Of a stretch of DNA of 64,000 bases, positions 25,827 to 35,119 are shown piece by piece. A program made the translations under genes and the position numbers. Position 1 is the first letter of the stretch. Every line of letters starts with the position of its first letter. The stretch is from NCBI GenBank assembly GCA_947503155.1, contig CANNCL010000001.1:1054001-1118000 (forward strand), read 5' to 3'. This DNA comes from an uncultured Erythrobacter sp. (GTDB taxonomy: Bacteria; Pseudomonadota; Alphaproteobacteria; Sphingomonadales; Sphingomonadaceae). The notes beneath the pieces were generated by a model, which did not search any database, was not told the origin of the DNA, and saw only the letters and a program-made list of their open reading frames with translations.

Positions 25827-26513
25827 ATGAAGCGATTTGCAATGAAGATTATGGCGGGCGCGCTTGCCGTTGGCGCAGGGCTGGCTGCGGCCGCAGCCCA
25901 CGCTCAAATGCCGACGGACCGCCCCTTCTCTATGCGTGGGGTCGAACTCGGCATCACGATCGATGAGTTTCGTGGGACAGCCATTCCTACAGACGGTGAT
26001 CGCTATGCAGATCACCAAGTTGCCTGCTCCAATGGCGACCATCAGATGTCCTCGCGAATCTATCCCAGCTCACAGGACAAGGAAGCAGGCGTGGTGGAAT
26101 GCAAGTGGTTCTCGAATGACACTGGCCTGCGGTCAGATGCGTTGTGGGATCATTGGGTCAATATCGGAAACGGCGGAGGTTGGCCGACATTCCGGTTCAT
26201 TGAGAGCAACGCCGAGCTCCGCCTTTTCCAAATCACATTCAACGCGAACAACCAGTATCACGCCGACATTCTCGATGCGCTCACACGCGGCTACGGCCAA
26301 GCTGAAGAACAGATAGATCCCTTCAGAACGCAGATAGGTGCAGAATTCACTTCGCTCACGTCAGTTTGGAACAACGGCTTGAGTTCGATCACGCTGGTTG
26401 AGAAATGCGGTCACCTTGAGCGCTACTGCCTCACATATGAGCAGTCAGAGATTACCAGGATCTACAATGAGCGCCTCGAAGCATTGGCTTTAGAGGCGGC
26501 GTCTCGGATCTGA
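25827..26513 (+). CDS. Exported hypothetical protein
   Basis: 228 residues. GGAGG five bases before the ATG fixes the start of MKRFAMKIMAGALAV. Signal peptide about 1-27, ending AHA. The mature protein has four Cys (ACSNGD, VVECKW, VEKCGH, RYCLTY) likely forming two disulfides, and the opening RGVELGITIDEFRG recalls small secreted proteins in which a GITIDEF-type motif repeats. No catalytic motif is seen. Function unknown. Monocistronic. Confidence 0.65.
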   Translation: MKRFAMKIMAGALAVGAGLAAAAAHAQMPTDRPFSMRGVELGITIDEFRGTAIPTDGDRYADHQVACSNGDHQMSSRIYPSSQDKEAGVVECKWFSNDTGLRSDALWDHWVNIGNGGGWPTFRFIESNAELRLFQITFNANNQYHADILDALTRGYGQAEEQIDPFRTQIGAEFTSLTSVWNNGLSSITLVEKCGHLERYCLTYEQSEITRIYNERLEALALEAASRI

Positions 26514-26623
26514 GGCGATATCGACGAGTTGTCCAGACCGATCATGCGTTTGGAGAGATCGAGCTCGTCATACTCATCGTCAAGTTGATTGATTTCCCGT
26601 TCATCGATTGGTTCGCCGTCAGC

Positions 26624-27040
26624 CTACTCGTCTTCGATGAGTGCGCTTTCAGAATACCTCTTGGCAGCCTCGATCATTCGAATTTCAGCAGGTGTGAATG
26701 CTACGTCGTCCTTGATCACTGCATCATGAAACTTCTCGCTCTGAGCCTCAAAGACGCCGAGCTTGTCTAACATCTGAAAGAGCTTCGGCTGATCTTTCGG
26801 GCTGGCTTTGATAAGCTGATTGATCACGGTAGTTGCGAGAACCTGCGCCTTCGATAGTTTCTGAATCTCGCCAGCATTCTTGACCTCAATGGTCTCAGAC
26901 AGCTCATCAGCAAACAGGCTTGCCAGCGGCGGCGCGGCCTTGATCTTCTTCTTTTTCCCTAGGGGATTTCCCGATTGCCCAGGCTTCCATTGCGACGTCT
27001 TGGGCGGCTTTCCGTACCCAACCTCGTAACTTTCAGACAT
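26624..27040 (-). CDS. DUF5681 domain protein (module B)
   Basis: 138 residues from the ATG of MSESYEVGYGKPPK, supported by GTGAGG upstream. The DUF5681 motif VGYGKPPKTSQWKPGQSGNPLGKKKK is clear and is followed by a short helical part. It is about half the length of the module A protein. It follows the ParB-methyltransferase by 27 bases, the same gene order as in module A. Function unknown. Confidence 0.75.
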   Translation of the reverse strand: MSESYEVGYGKPPKTSQWKPGQSGNPLGKKKKIKAAPPLASLFADELSETIEVKNAGEIQKLSKAQVLATTVINQLIKASPKDQPKLFQMLDKLGVFEAQSEKFHDAVIKDDVAFTPAEIRMIEAAKRYSESALIEDE

Positions 27041-27067
27041 GATCCTCACTCCTTCTTGAGTTTTCAG

Positions 27068-28507
27068 TTACGCCGCGTTGCACACCTGATCGGTGGCAGC
27101 CCGTTGAGCGGCCAGCTCATCAAGACCGAGACTGGTTTCAGCATGGATGGCTTTTTCACCGGTTAGCTCTTCCCAGCGCTTGATGATTACATCGACATAG
27201 GCGGGATCTAACTCGATCCCTGCCGATCGCCGGCCGCTGGTTTCAGCAGCAAGAAGTGCTGTTCCCGATCCCATGTAGGGGTCGAGCACCAGCGATCCAC
27301 GCTTACTCACATCCAAAAGCGCGTCTCGAACCATCTCGATTGGCTTTGGCGTAGGGTGATGTGCCAGCGCCTTTCCAGCTGATGATCCTGGGCGGTTGGC
27401 CCCAGGGTAGTTCCAGACATTGGTCCGGTCACGGCCATGCGTGCCGAGCTCGATGTTGTTGACGGCCAGCTTCTTGCCCTTGGCGAACACCACAACAAAC
27501 TCGTGAGCAGAGCGATAGGGCGAACCCATTCCGCCGGATCCTTTGTTCCAAACAGCTGTATTGATGTGGCGCAGCTCAGCATCACGCCCAGCCTTCATGA
27601 TCACATCGACCGATCGCCAATCGATGCAGGAGAAGAAAACACCGCCGTCTTCTAAATTCATCGTGCCAAGTGAATGGGCCTTGTCACAGAAGTCTTGGAA
27701 CTCCTGCGCACTCATCTCGCCCACACCCTGCTTGAAATCACCGTGTTTGATTTTGCCAAGCCCGCTAACAAATCCGTCAATTGGAATGTTAAAGGGCAGG
27801 TCAGTGAAAATCACTTTGGCGAGTTCACCGTCCAAAACGCTCGTGTAGCTTTGCTGCTCTGTCGCATCGCCGCAAAGAAGGCGGTGTTTACCAAGCAGCC
27901 AGAGGTCCCCAAGCTGGGTCACAGGTTCGGTAGGCACTTCGGGCAAATTAGCCTCGGGCTGGTCTGCTTCGTTCAAGTCGGCCGTAAGAATGATATCCAG
28001 CTCAGGTAGACTGAAGCCAGTCGTCTCGAGCTCAAACCCAAGATCACCCAACTCGATCATCAAGTCGCCAAGCGCATCCAGGTCAAAATCGCCTGTCTCC
28101 GCGATGCGGTTGAGCGCGATGTGAAGCATGTTGCATTCATCTTCGTCGAGATGGTCGATGACGGCGCACCAGGCGTGCTCCTCGCCAAGCTCCTTGAGAG
28201 CTTGGACCACAATATGCCCATTGATAATCCGACCTGATTTATCGACTAGCACGGGCGTACTTTGCTTCAGCTTGGTGATGCTCTTGCACACCTTTTCAAG
28301 CTGGCTCGCTTCGGTCTTGCGAACTCGCTTTGGCAGGCCTTTGAGGGACGAAATCACACGTCGCTCGATTTGCATAGAACTAGGCAAGTGTTCAGCTGTG
28401 ACTGCCGCCATAGCGGCCATCGACACCTTGTGCTTGTTCGCGGCCTTGGCCTCGCCAGTCTTACTGGCGAAAACCACTTTCGATTTATCTCGAATGATCA
28501 GTCCCAT
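27068..28507 (-). CDS. ParB-like domain plus DNA methyltransferase with altered motif IV (module B)
   Basis: 479 residues. The first 45 residues are a basic extension; a ParB-like domain follows, but its usual GHGR/GGHR signature reads NGHIVVQAL. The methyltransferase part matches module A over its whole length, for example FVSGLGKIKHGDF, GGMGSPYRSAHEFVVVF and DPYMGSGTALLAAE (motif I). The catalytic motif is TDLPFN instead of TDPPYN, so the first Pro of D-P-P-[YF] is replaced by Leu. Activity may be lost or changed. The frame is otherwise intact, suggesting continued selection, perhaps for DNA binding. A nested hairpin lies just upstream. Confidence 0.78.
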   Translation of the reverse strand: MGLIIRDKSKVVFASKTGEAKAANKHKVSMAAMAAVTAEHLPSSMQIERRVISSLKGLPKRVRKTEASQLEKVCKSITKLKQSTPVLVDKSGRIINGHIVVQALKELGEEHAWCAVIDHLDEDECNMLHIALNRIAETGDFDLDALGDLMIELGDLGFELETTGFSLPELDIILTADLNEADQPEANLPEVPTEPVTQLGDLWLLGKHRLLCGDATEQQSYTSVLDGELAKVIFTDLPFNIPIDGFVSGLGKIKHGDFKQGVGEMSAQEFQDFCDKAHSLGTMNLEDGGVFFSCIDWRSVDVIMKAGRDAELRHINTAVWNKGSGGMGSPYRSAHEFVVVFAKGKKLAVNNIELGTHGRDRTNVWNYPGANRPGSSAGKALAHHPTPKPIEMVRDALLDVSKRGSLVLDPYMGSGTALLAAETSGRRSAGIELDPAYVDVIIKRWEELTGEKAIHAETSLGLDELAAQRAATDQVCNAA

Positions 28508-28550
28508 GACGATCCTCCTCTCGTGTCAGCGCCGATGGCGCCGAAATTCG

Positions 28551-28632
28551 AGGACTGCGTGCGACTGCGAAGGACAAGCGTAAGCCAGCCCCTCTTGCGG
28601 ATTTCCGCAAGAGGCAATCAGCACGCAGTCCT
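28551..28632 (-). promoter_or_regulatory. Nested hairpin upstream of the module B methyltransferase
   Basis: Outer arms AGGACTGCGTGC and GCACGCAGTCCT (12 bp, perfect) enclose inner arms CCTCTTGCGG and CCGCAAGAGG (10 bp, perfect) with a 4-base loop. It starts 44 bases before the methyltransferase start codon. It could be a structured 5' leader, a small RNA or a cruciform binding site. Confidence 0.55.
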
Positions 28633-28825
28633 TCCAAGGTTAAGCAACGACTCTGGACAATCAAGAAAATCAGCAAACGAGCCCAGCCTCGAAATGTTCC
28701 GGGATCCCGCACTCGAATGTCCCGCCGTTGCGGCGTAGCTCCATAATAAATCTGCGATGGAATCGTGACGCAAGCACTTTTTTGAAAATGAGCAAAGAAC
28801 TCGAATTCCGTACCCACGAAACTTG

Positions 28826-29019
28826 TTCCCTGCTCTTGATCCCGAACTTCCCTGCTTTGCCGACGGAATTTCCCTGCAAGCTATGCTGAAATTCCCTGCT
28901 AGCAGCTCCAGGGAAATCTGAGATTTTCTCGCGTGTATTCAGTCATATATGGAATCAGAATGTGTGAAGGCGCGACGATATCAGCTCGAATTCCCTGCAG
29001 ATTCCCTGAAAGCAGGGAA
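28826..29019 (+). repeat. Phased TTCCCTG array, copy B
   Basis: Forward TTCCCTG at 28826, 28848, 28870, 28892, 28991 and 29002; inverted CAGGGAA at 28909 and 29013. The first four again repeat at exactly 22 bp, and the last pair forms arms ATTCCCTG/CAGGGAAT around AAAG. Order and spacing agree with copy A to within one base while the spacers are unrelated. Confidence 0.85.
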
Positions 29020-29029
29020 TCTGAACGGA

Positions 29030-29063
29030 GAGACTGGTTAGAGGTGGACTGCGCCATTCACCA
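29030..29063 (+). promoter_or_regulatory. Conserved block after array B
   Basis: GAGACTGGTTAG, a short spacer, then TGGACTGCGCCATTCACCA, identical to the block after array A and ten bases after the last heptamer. Possible recombination site; hypothesis. Confidence 0.5.
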
Positions 29064-29248
29064 TCCATTTTTTTCGAACAGCACTTTCTGTCGTCTCTAC
29101 CGAGGCGGCCGAAATTGTGCCCGCAATTCCGGGGCTTTGCTCTGGTAAGAATTCAAGTTACCGGCAACGGAGACGCAACGACCTGCCAATTCGCTCCTGA
29201 AATGCGCGAAATTCTCCGCGGTCGATTTGGTGACCTACTGGCCAAACT

Positions 29249-29563
29249 TCAGGAGTTGGGGAAGCCGAGCGCGTGTCGCTGATCAGCGAAGCAAATTGGC
29301 CAGTAACCCATTCGCCAGAGGCTACGAACGCTCAGGCTTTTGGGTTGAGTACCCTTCAGGATGCTTAGGATGATTGTGGGATCGAGATAGCTGAGCCGAG
29401 TAAGGCGCTGGAGGTGACGCAGCCTGGTTGTCTTGGTCGACCAGACTGCTTCCTCATCCATTTTCAATAGCCCTTCCCTCACTGCGAACGCTCGTCCAAG
29501 CAACTCGACCAGACGGTGGTCTTTGATCACACGTTCCGGCTCTGATGGTTGCAAGCGTAGCCG
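29249..29563 (-). pseudogene. Serine recombinase, 3' remnant
   Basis: About 105 codons that match only the C-terminus of the recombinase at 14972: RLVELLGRAF, TRLRHLQRLTRLSYLDPTII and ILKGTQPKSLSVRSLWRMG. Homology stops abruptly at RLRLQPSEP, about 80 percent into the full gene, so the catalytic domain is gone. Its position relative to the array is the same as in module A. The truncation point adjoins the catabolic cluster, so it may mark a deletion or insertion junction. Confidence 0.8.
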
Positions 29564-29810
29564 CCATCAATGAGCTGGCTCAAGCCTCGACGAAGATCGC
29601 GAAACTGTCTGCGGCTGCTCAATCCATCGTAGAATGGCGGCTTTGCGCCCCAACTTCGGATATTGGTTTGGGTTAATGTGCATCCTGAAAGCAGTCGTTT
29701 AGAACGGACCGTGTCGGCGTCGGCTTCAGTTTGGAGGCAACCTGATAATCGGAACGAATTGAAGCATTTCCTTATCAACGGGTTCGCAAGGCCGGTTGTA
29801 TTATGCAGGC

Positions 29811-30494
29811 TCAGCGCTTCACGATCGTCTGCGCATTCTTGGCGAATTCCTTTTCCGCCTCAGCGTCTTTCAACAGGCTTTCAACTGCCACCGGTACCGT
29901 GATGCCTTGTCGCAATCTGGGTTTTTGTTTCATCACACCCAGCCATCGGTCAAGGTTTTCCAAGCCATCGCGAGAGACGCCCGACCAGCGATAGGTCCGC
30001 ACCCAGCACCAGTTCGCAATGTCAGCAATTGAGTAGTCATCCCCTAGCCACTCACTTTCGCCAAGCCGCCGATCAAGCACTTCGAACAACCGGCGGGATT
30101 CGTTCTGGTAGCGGTCGATCACAGCCGGAATTTTCTCTGGGAAATACCGGAAGAACACATTCGCTTGCCCCATCATTGGGCCGATCCCGCCCATCTGAAA
30201 CATCAACCATTGCATGACCCTCGCTCGCGCCTTGGTTTCGGTGGGCAGCAAACGGCCAGCTTTTTCAGCAAGGTAGATCATGATCGCGCCAGATTCGAAC
30301 ACGGCCAGATCATCATTGTCGCGGTCAACAATCACCGGGATTCGGCCATTGGGATTCATCGCAAGGAAACCTTCGGTTTTCTGATCACCTTGCGTCAGAT
30401 TGATCGCATGCGCTTCATACGGGATACCCAGCTCTTCAAGCGTGCAGGATGCTTTGTGCCCGTTGGGCGTTGGTGACGTAAAGAGATCGATCAT
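29811..30494 (-). CDS. Glutathione S-transferase, YfcG/YghU-like
   Basis: 227 residues. The N-terminal thioredoxin fold begins [23 protein letters not shown], with the TxxxxNG pattern of nu-class/disulfide-bond oxidoreductase GSTs, and contains [11 protein letters not shown] (cis-Pro) and [13 protein letters not shown] (glutathione Glu-Ser). The C-terminal helical domain has [20 protein letters not shown]. It probably acts in the cytoplasm as a glutathione-dependent reductase or peroxidase. It is divergent from a second GST gene 80 bases away, which suggests a shared detoxification role. No copy of the 17-bp regulon palindrome was found before it. Confidence 0.85.
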   Translation of the reverse strand: MIDLFTSPTPNGHKASCTLEELGIPYEAHAINLTQGDQKTEGFLAMNPNGRIPVIVDRDNDDLAVFESGAIMIYLAEKAGRLLPTETKARARVMQWLMFQMGGIGPMMGQANVFFRYFPEKIPAVIDRYQNESRRLFEVLDRRLGESEWLGDDYSIADIANWCWVRTYRWSGVSRDGLENLDRWLGVMKQKPRLRQGITVPVAVESLLKDAEAEKEFAKNAQTIVKR

Positions 30495-30578
30495 CTGCGC
30501 TTGCCTCTCGCGATTATGCTTGCCTCAATAGCCTTAGGACTTACCGTTTCTGGGGCAAAATGAATTCGGGAGAGTTTG

Positions 30579-31214
30579 GTGAGTGTTACCTTCTACGACT
30601 GCAAGACGGCGCCGAGCCCGCGCCGCGCACGTATCATTCTGGCGCTCAAACAAGTGTCGCACCAAACCGTAGAAGTTGATTTGAGATCCGGGGAGCAAAT
30701 GGGTGAAGCCTTCCGTGCGATCAACCCGGCATGCACTGTGCCCGCATTGAAGATCGAAGAAGGAAGCGTGCTTACAGACAACGCGTCGATAGCGGCATGG
30801 CTGGAGGCGACCTATCCCGACCCACCCTTGTTTGGAAGGACGGCGATGGAGAAGGCCGAGATCGCGAGCTGGTGTGGACGGGTTGAGATGGAGTTCGGGA
30901 TGGGTGTGGCGTGTGCATTGCGGAATTCGACGCCGGCCATGAAAGGCCGTGCCTTGCCGGGGCCACATAATTACGAGCAGATACCCGCCCTTGCCGAGCG
31001 TGGCCTGAAGCAAATCGGCCACTTTTTCTCGGCATTGGAAACGCATCTGGAAGGCCGGGAATTTGTCGCCGGTGGAATGCTATCGGTCGCCGATGTCACC
31101 GGATTTGTCTTTATGGATTTCGCTAAAGTCGTCCGTCAGCAGCCGGGCGACGATCACCCCAACATTGCACGCTGGCGGGATGGGCTGCGCGAAATGCCCG
31201 CGTTCCAGCTTTAA
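30579..31214 (+). CDS. Glutathione S-transferase family protein
   Basis: 211 residues from GTG, with GGGAGAG upstream; TTG one codon earlier is the alternative. The N-terminal domain VTFYDCKTAPSPRRARIILALKQ with INPACTVPALKIEEG and LTDNASIAAWLEATYP is a GST fold carrying the cis-Pro and the Asp-Asn-Ala form of the glutathione-binding motif. The C-terminal helical domain ends FVAGGMLSVADVTGFVFMDF. Substrate unknown; cytoplasmic conjugation or dehalogenation is possible given the neighbouring cluster. Confidence 0.82.
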   Translation: MSVTFYDCKTAPSPRRARIILALKQVSHQTVEVDLRSGEQMGEAFRAINPACTVPALKIEEGSVLTDNASIAAWLEATYPDPPLFGRTAMEKAEIASWCGRVEMEFGMGVACALRNSTPAMKGRALPGPHNYEQIPALAERGLKQIGHFFSALETHLEGREFVAGGMLSVADVTGFVFMDFAKVVRQQPGDDHPNIARWRDGLREMPAFQL

Positions 31215-31461
31215 AGTTTAAGCGGGTGTGAAGGCATGAAGTGATCGACGTTGAACCTTCTTGCAGGTGTTAACCTTCTTCCCCTAGATTTGGCTCGTTT
31301 CGCGCGCTTGAAAAAGACTGTTTGTGGAGCGAGATCGTATTGACGGTTTCTCAAAACGGTCATGCCGCTAGCCGACAATCTGCTTCCGGCCCAGTTCCAG
31401 GCCTTGGGCGTGAATTGCCGCTAGTCTGGCTTGCCCAATTCGCGGCTAAGGAAGATTAGTC
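31215..31461. other. Intergenic gap with dispersed fragment
   Basis: No gene is seen. The stretch CTGCTTCCGGCCCAGTTCC near 31378 matches a fragment near 19702 and, less well, one near 33602, another family of intergenic repeat debris. Confidence 0.4.
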
Positions 31462-33435
31462 TCACAGCACTGGCTCCGCAGATACTTCATATTGAAGTGT
31501 CTCATCCACATTGCCGCGGGTATAGGCATGGTAGCTGCTCCGCGTTTCAGCATAGATGCGTTGAGCAATCGGCTTGCCCCAGTCAGTTTGGCCGAGTGCT
31601 GTAAACAAGGGGCTGACAAACTTATTGCGGCCCACTTTTGCCAAAAAGCGTTCGGCTTGCGGAACGGCGGGATCGTATTGATTGCGCAGCGCCGCCTCCA
31701 GCCACAAGAACAACACTTCATTGTTGTCAGTTTGCGAAAGCCCCAGCGTCGTATCCAGCGCTGACAGCTGCTCAGCTGACATTTCTTGCGGGAGTTCCTC
31801 AAGAAAACGTCGCTGTTCTGCCGCTGTCCAACCGCGCCAGGCATCGACATCGGGCAGCGTTGCATCGCTAGCATAAGCAGCGACCGCGCCATCCACTTCG
31901 GCAAAGGCCGCAGTGTCGGGCGTCCATGCGTTCTCGGGCAGGCCGGTGCCGTAAACCCATTCGTTGAGCATCAAGCGGTTTTCGAGGTCCGTATCGTCCC
32001 CGATCAGCTTATCGCGCAGGTCGGCCAAGAACATTTCGGATGTCACCGGCTCGAATGCGTGAGTGTCAAACCATTGGGTCAGCCAGGCATCGAACTTTTC
32101 GCGGCCGATGATATTCTCAACCGTGCGCAGGAACACTGTTCCCTTGTCGTAAATTGCGAAACCCTTCGTATCGAATGGGCTGATTTCATCAGGAGTGCGC
32201 ATGGCGGTGGCGGGATTGTCCGCGCCTGCATCCTCGATACCGCCGACCAAGCCGGCATAGCTCAGAGCATATTCCTGCTCGGCGCGATCCTTTCCGTAAA
32301 CTTCTTCGACGATGCGGCTTTCGAAATAGGAGGTGACGCCTTCGTTGAGCCACCCATCGCGCCAGCTCGAATAGGTAGTCAGATTGCCTGACCAGCTGTG
32401 CGCCAATTCATGTGCAACCAGCCCGTTGTTAGAACGATCGCCCGCAATGAACGTCGGTGTGAGGAAGGTCATCACTGGGTTTTCCATACCGCCATAAGGG
32501 AAGGCTGGCGGCAGCACGATCATATCGTACCGGCCCCAGCGATAGTCACCGAACAACGCAATTCCGGCGTCGATCATCTCTTCTGTATCGCCAACTTCCT
32601 GCGCGGCTGCTTCGATAACTTCGGGCTCGGCCCAGACCCCTGAACGCGGGCCAAGTTCGCGAAATTCGATATTTCCTGCGGCAATAGCGATCAAATAAGG
32701 GGGAACCGGATTGTTCATCGCAAATCGAAAATCGCGGCGATCCCCGTCTTCTTCTTGCGGATCACCCTGAACCACGCCGCTCATCACAACATTGAGGGGT
32801 TCGGGCGCCGAGATGGTCGCTTCCCATGTTTGACGGATGCCGGGGCTGTCCTGCGTGGGAATCCAGGTGCGATTATTGATCGCTTGTCCCTGACTGAAGA
32901 TGAAAGGATGCTCGCCGCCTGCTGTCTGCTCGGGGCTTAGCCACTGCAAGGCCTCAGCCTCTGGAGCAGAGACATACTCCACCACAATCCGGTGCGTTGG
33001 AGCAAGTTCGCCCTGCGCAAAATCGGCACCTCGTTCCAGTTTTTGAGTAGAAAGCTCAATGGTCAAAGGTTCGCCCTTGCCCTCGACCGTATCACCAAGT
33101 TCAAACGATAGAGCATTGCCAGCCTCATCGGTGACCGCGGAAACACGCAGGCCATTGGAATCGAGGATAATCTTATCTGCCTCATCAGCCGCCAGAACAT
33201 CGAGAATGGCCGTCCCGCCGATCGTTTTCGCTTCAAAGTCCATCGCCAGATCGAGGTTGATATGCGTAACACGCGCCTCTTGCGGCTGCGCAAAAGTCTG
33301 ATCATCAAACGCTTCTTCGCTTGTCAGTATCGGCGCGATTTTGCCCCGTTGGCCCGTGTCCTGCGAAATCAGATCGCCGCATCCGGCAAGGAGGAGCAGA
33401 AACGGTAGCACAAGAAATGAGACATAAGCGCGCAT
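31462..33435 (-). CDS. M1-family zinc aminopeptidase, lipoprotein
   Basis: 657 residues from the ATG of MRAYVSFLVLPF, supported by AGGA upstream; an in-frame extension upstream is unlikely. The lipoprotein signal ends LLLLAGC. The peptidase core shows the M1 substrate motif FPYGGMENPV and the zinc site HELAHSW at about residue 342 with the downstream NEGVTSYFE Glu. A C-terminal helical domain resembles leukotriene-A4-hydrolase-type aminopeptidases. It would remove N-terminal residues from peptides in the periplasm. It looks like a core gene flanking the cluster rather than a part of it. Confidence 0.88.
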   Translation of the reverse strand: MRAYVSFLVLPFLLLLAGCGDLISQDTGQRGKIAPILTSEEAFDDQTFAQPQEARVTHINLDLAMDFEAKTIGGTAILDVLAADEADKIILDSNGLRVSAVTDEAGNALSFELGDTVEGKGEPLTIELSTQKLERGADFAQGELAPTHRIVVEYVSAPEAEALQWLSPEQTAGGEHPFIFSQGQAINNRTWIPTQDSPGIRQTWEATISAPEPLNVVMSGVVQGDPQEEDGDRRDFRFAMNNPVPPYLIAIAAGNIEFRELGPRSGVWAEPEVIEAAAQEVGDTEEMIDAGIALFGDYRWGRYDMIVLPPAFPYGGMENPVMTFLTPTFIAGDRSNNGLVAHELAHSWSGNLTTYSSWRDGWLNEGVTSYFESRIVEEVYGKDRAEQEYALSYAGLVGGIEDAGADNPATAMRTPDEISPFDTKGFAIYDKGTVFLRTVENIIGREKFDAWLTQWFDTHAFEPVTSEMFLADLRDKLIGDDTDLENRLMLNEWVYGTGLPENAWTPDTAAFAEVDGAVAAYASDATLPDVDAWRGWTAAEQRRFLEELPQEMSAEQLSALDTTLGLSQTDNNEVLFLWLEAALRNQYDPAVPQAERFLAKVGRNKFVSPLFTALGQTDWGKPIAQRIYAETRSSYHAYTRGNVDETLQYEVSAEPVL

Positions 33436-33758
33436 CGGGAGATCCTGAAGAGTGAGAAACTTAGGTTGAACTACATGATATGGAGCGGGTTGCCAGCCTT
33501 TGATCTGATACACTGTCCCCGGTTAGTATTCGAAAGACGAGAGCATTAGAGATGTATTTGGAGGTCTGATGTTGCAGCCCGATCAGCCATGAGCAGACGA
33601 TTCCGCAATCGGCCCAGTTCCAGACATTGATCAGAGGATCCGGCGCGCGGCCATATTCAGGCTTTGGCGAGCGGCCGCCCGACCTCCGTGATTAGCCTGA
33701 TCGTTTGTCTGGAGGTCGCTTCAGCGGCGCGGGGAAGTGCCTTGCCGGTCAGCCGTCC
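33436..33758. other. Intergenic gap
   Basis: 323 bases, no gene recognised. It contains GCAATCGGCCCAGTTCCAG near 33608, related to the fragments at 19702 and 31378, and arms GACCTCC/GGAGGTC that may form a long-loop hairpin downstream of the hydrolase gene. Confidence 0.4.
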
Positions 33759-34427
33759 CTAAAGCGAACTTCCGAAAGCTTTGGCTGCGAAATCACGGCC
33801 CAATTGCAAGCCAACAGGATCAACGCTGTGGGGTATCCCATGAGCCATATGAGTGGTCACTTGTACGCCAAGACGCTTAAGGTCGCTTTCGGCCATGTGC
33901 AAAGCGGCGATCGGTACAATGGGATCTGCGGTGCCATGCACCAACAAAACCGGAGGCTTCACGAAGTCGCTTTCAGCGATATCAGCCGTCGCGGTTAACA
34001 TTCCAGAATAGCCGACCACCGCTGCCACGGCGCGTTTGCGGCGTAGTCCGATATGCAGTGCCATCATGGTCCCTTGGCTAAAACCAACCAGCGCCAATTC
34101 TGCTTCGCTCAACCCGTATTGCTTCAATTTACGGTCGACAAATGCATCGATCGCTGGGGCCGCTGATGCCGCTCCTGCGGCCAGCGCTGAAGGCGCAAAA
34201 CCTGATAGTCCCCACCACTGATATCCAGATGCCGCCATCGAGCATCTTTGCGGCGCATGAGGCGCAAGAAATAACGCATCCGGCAGCGCGTCTTGCCAGT
34301 GCGGTGCCAAAGAGATCATGTCTGTGCCGCTGGAACCAAAGCCATGCAGCAGCAGCACGATCTGCTTGGGCGGATTGCCAGAACGAGGTTGTAGACTTGC
34401 TCCATTGGTGATTTTTTGAAGCGTCAT
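33759..34427 (-). CDS. Alpha/beta hydrolase, carboxylesterase/phospholipase type
   Basis: 222 residues. The oxyanion loop LLLHGFGSSGTDM, the nucleophile elbow VGFSQGTMMA (Ser), the acid region VHGTADPIVPIAA (Asp) and the C-terminal HGIPHSVDP (His) give a complete triad of the YpfH/LYPLA-like carboxylesterase family. It is cytoplasmic and would hydrolyse small esters. No operon partner. It lies just before a stretch of decayed genes. Confidence 0.85.
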   Translation of the reverse strand: MTLQKITNGASLQPRSGNPPKQIVLLLHGFGSSGTDMISLAPHWQDALPDALFLAPHAPQRCSMAASGYQWWGLSGFAPSALAAGAASAAPAIDAFVDRKLKQYGLSEAELALVGFSQGTMMALHIGLRRKRAVAAVVGYSGMLTATADIAESDFVKPPVLLVHGTADPIVPIAALHMAESDLKRLGVQVTTHMAHGIPHSVDPVGLQLGRDFAAKAFGSSL

Positions 34428-35119
34428 TTCGATCTCGCGCTTGTGGATGGTTGGGTTCTTTCGGTGACTTCGACGCCTTGGCGATATGTAGGGTGGATGT
34501 CATTCAGAAAAATCGAACGCCGTGATGAGCACTGTAGGTGCAGCTGCATTGGCGGGCGAAACCTGAATGGTCAGTTGGGGGGAAGCGACATCTGCCCGAT
34601 ATGCAGAATTGGGCTTGTCTTCAGGCCCCATAGCAAATGCGCGCGTTGCCAAATTGCCGCAAGACTGGTGGCCAGCAACCCTTCAGCGCGCATTCTCTAG
34701 GGGCGCAACCCTCAGCGCGCCCTCAGCCGCATCCGCTTCAGCTGCTATTGTTGTCGGCGCAAGCGGTGACGGGTTCGTTGAGTATCGCATGTTCGAAAAG
34801 CAACCCTCGAACAGCGCCCTTAGGCCGATCGTTCCAGCTTGCTCAGGCAGTGTAAGCGTTGCGAGAACGGCCGTCTCAGGATTAGCGCCCTGCAACGAAA
34901 TCCGCGCCAGATTGCCAGCGAAGTCTACTCGCAAGGTGATCCAAAACTCATCCCCGAAATCGGCAGCGGCCTGCGCTTCGCGAAACAATTGCCAATAGCG
35001 GATTCGAGCCGCGCCTTACGATCAACTTTGGGTTCCATAAGCGTTCGTCGGTGCTTGATGTAAAGGGTGCAGGCATCCACTGCCCTGTCGAAACCTGTAG
35101 CGCTGAGGCAACCATTGCC
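34428..35119. other. Degenerate stretch without a clear gene
   Basis: About 690 bases. On the minus strand 34683-35000 an open stretch reads like protein (RIRYWQLFREAQAAADFGDEFW, then GANPETAVLATLTLPEQAG) but lacks a proper start and a recognised family. The plus strand also stays open for 143 codons from 34567, with low-complexity Ala/Ser text that looks like a shadow. It is probably decayed coding DNA next to the hydroxyacid dehydrogenase remnant. Confidence 0.4.

Larger units (their letters stand above)
26624..29563. mobile_element. Serine-recombinase module B (reduced)
   Basis: Contains DUF5681 and ParB-methyltransferase (minus), the TTCCCTG array, the conserved GACTGCGCCATTCACC block and only the 3' end of a serine recombinase. 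Compared with module A it lacks the 312-residue protein, XRE, ImmA/IrrE, DUF2924 and DUF3489. It is best read as a degraded relative of the same element family. Confidence 0.6.

Noticed and set aside
34567..34998. 143-codon plus-strand open frame after the carboxylesterase gene
   Set aside because: Ala/Ser-rich text without family match, no ribosome-binding site, and a more protein-like but incomplete frame lies opposite. Treated as decayed DNA.
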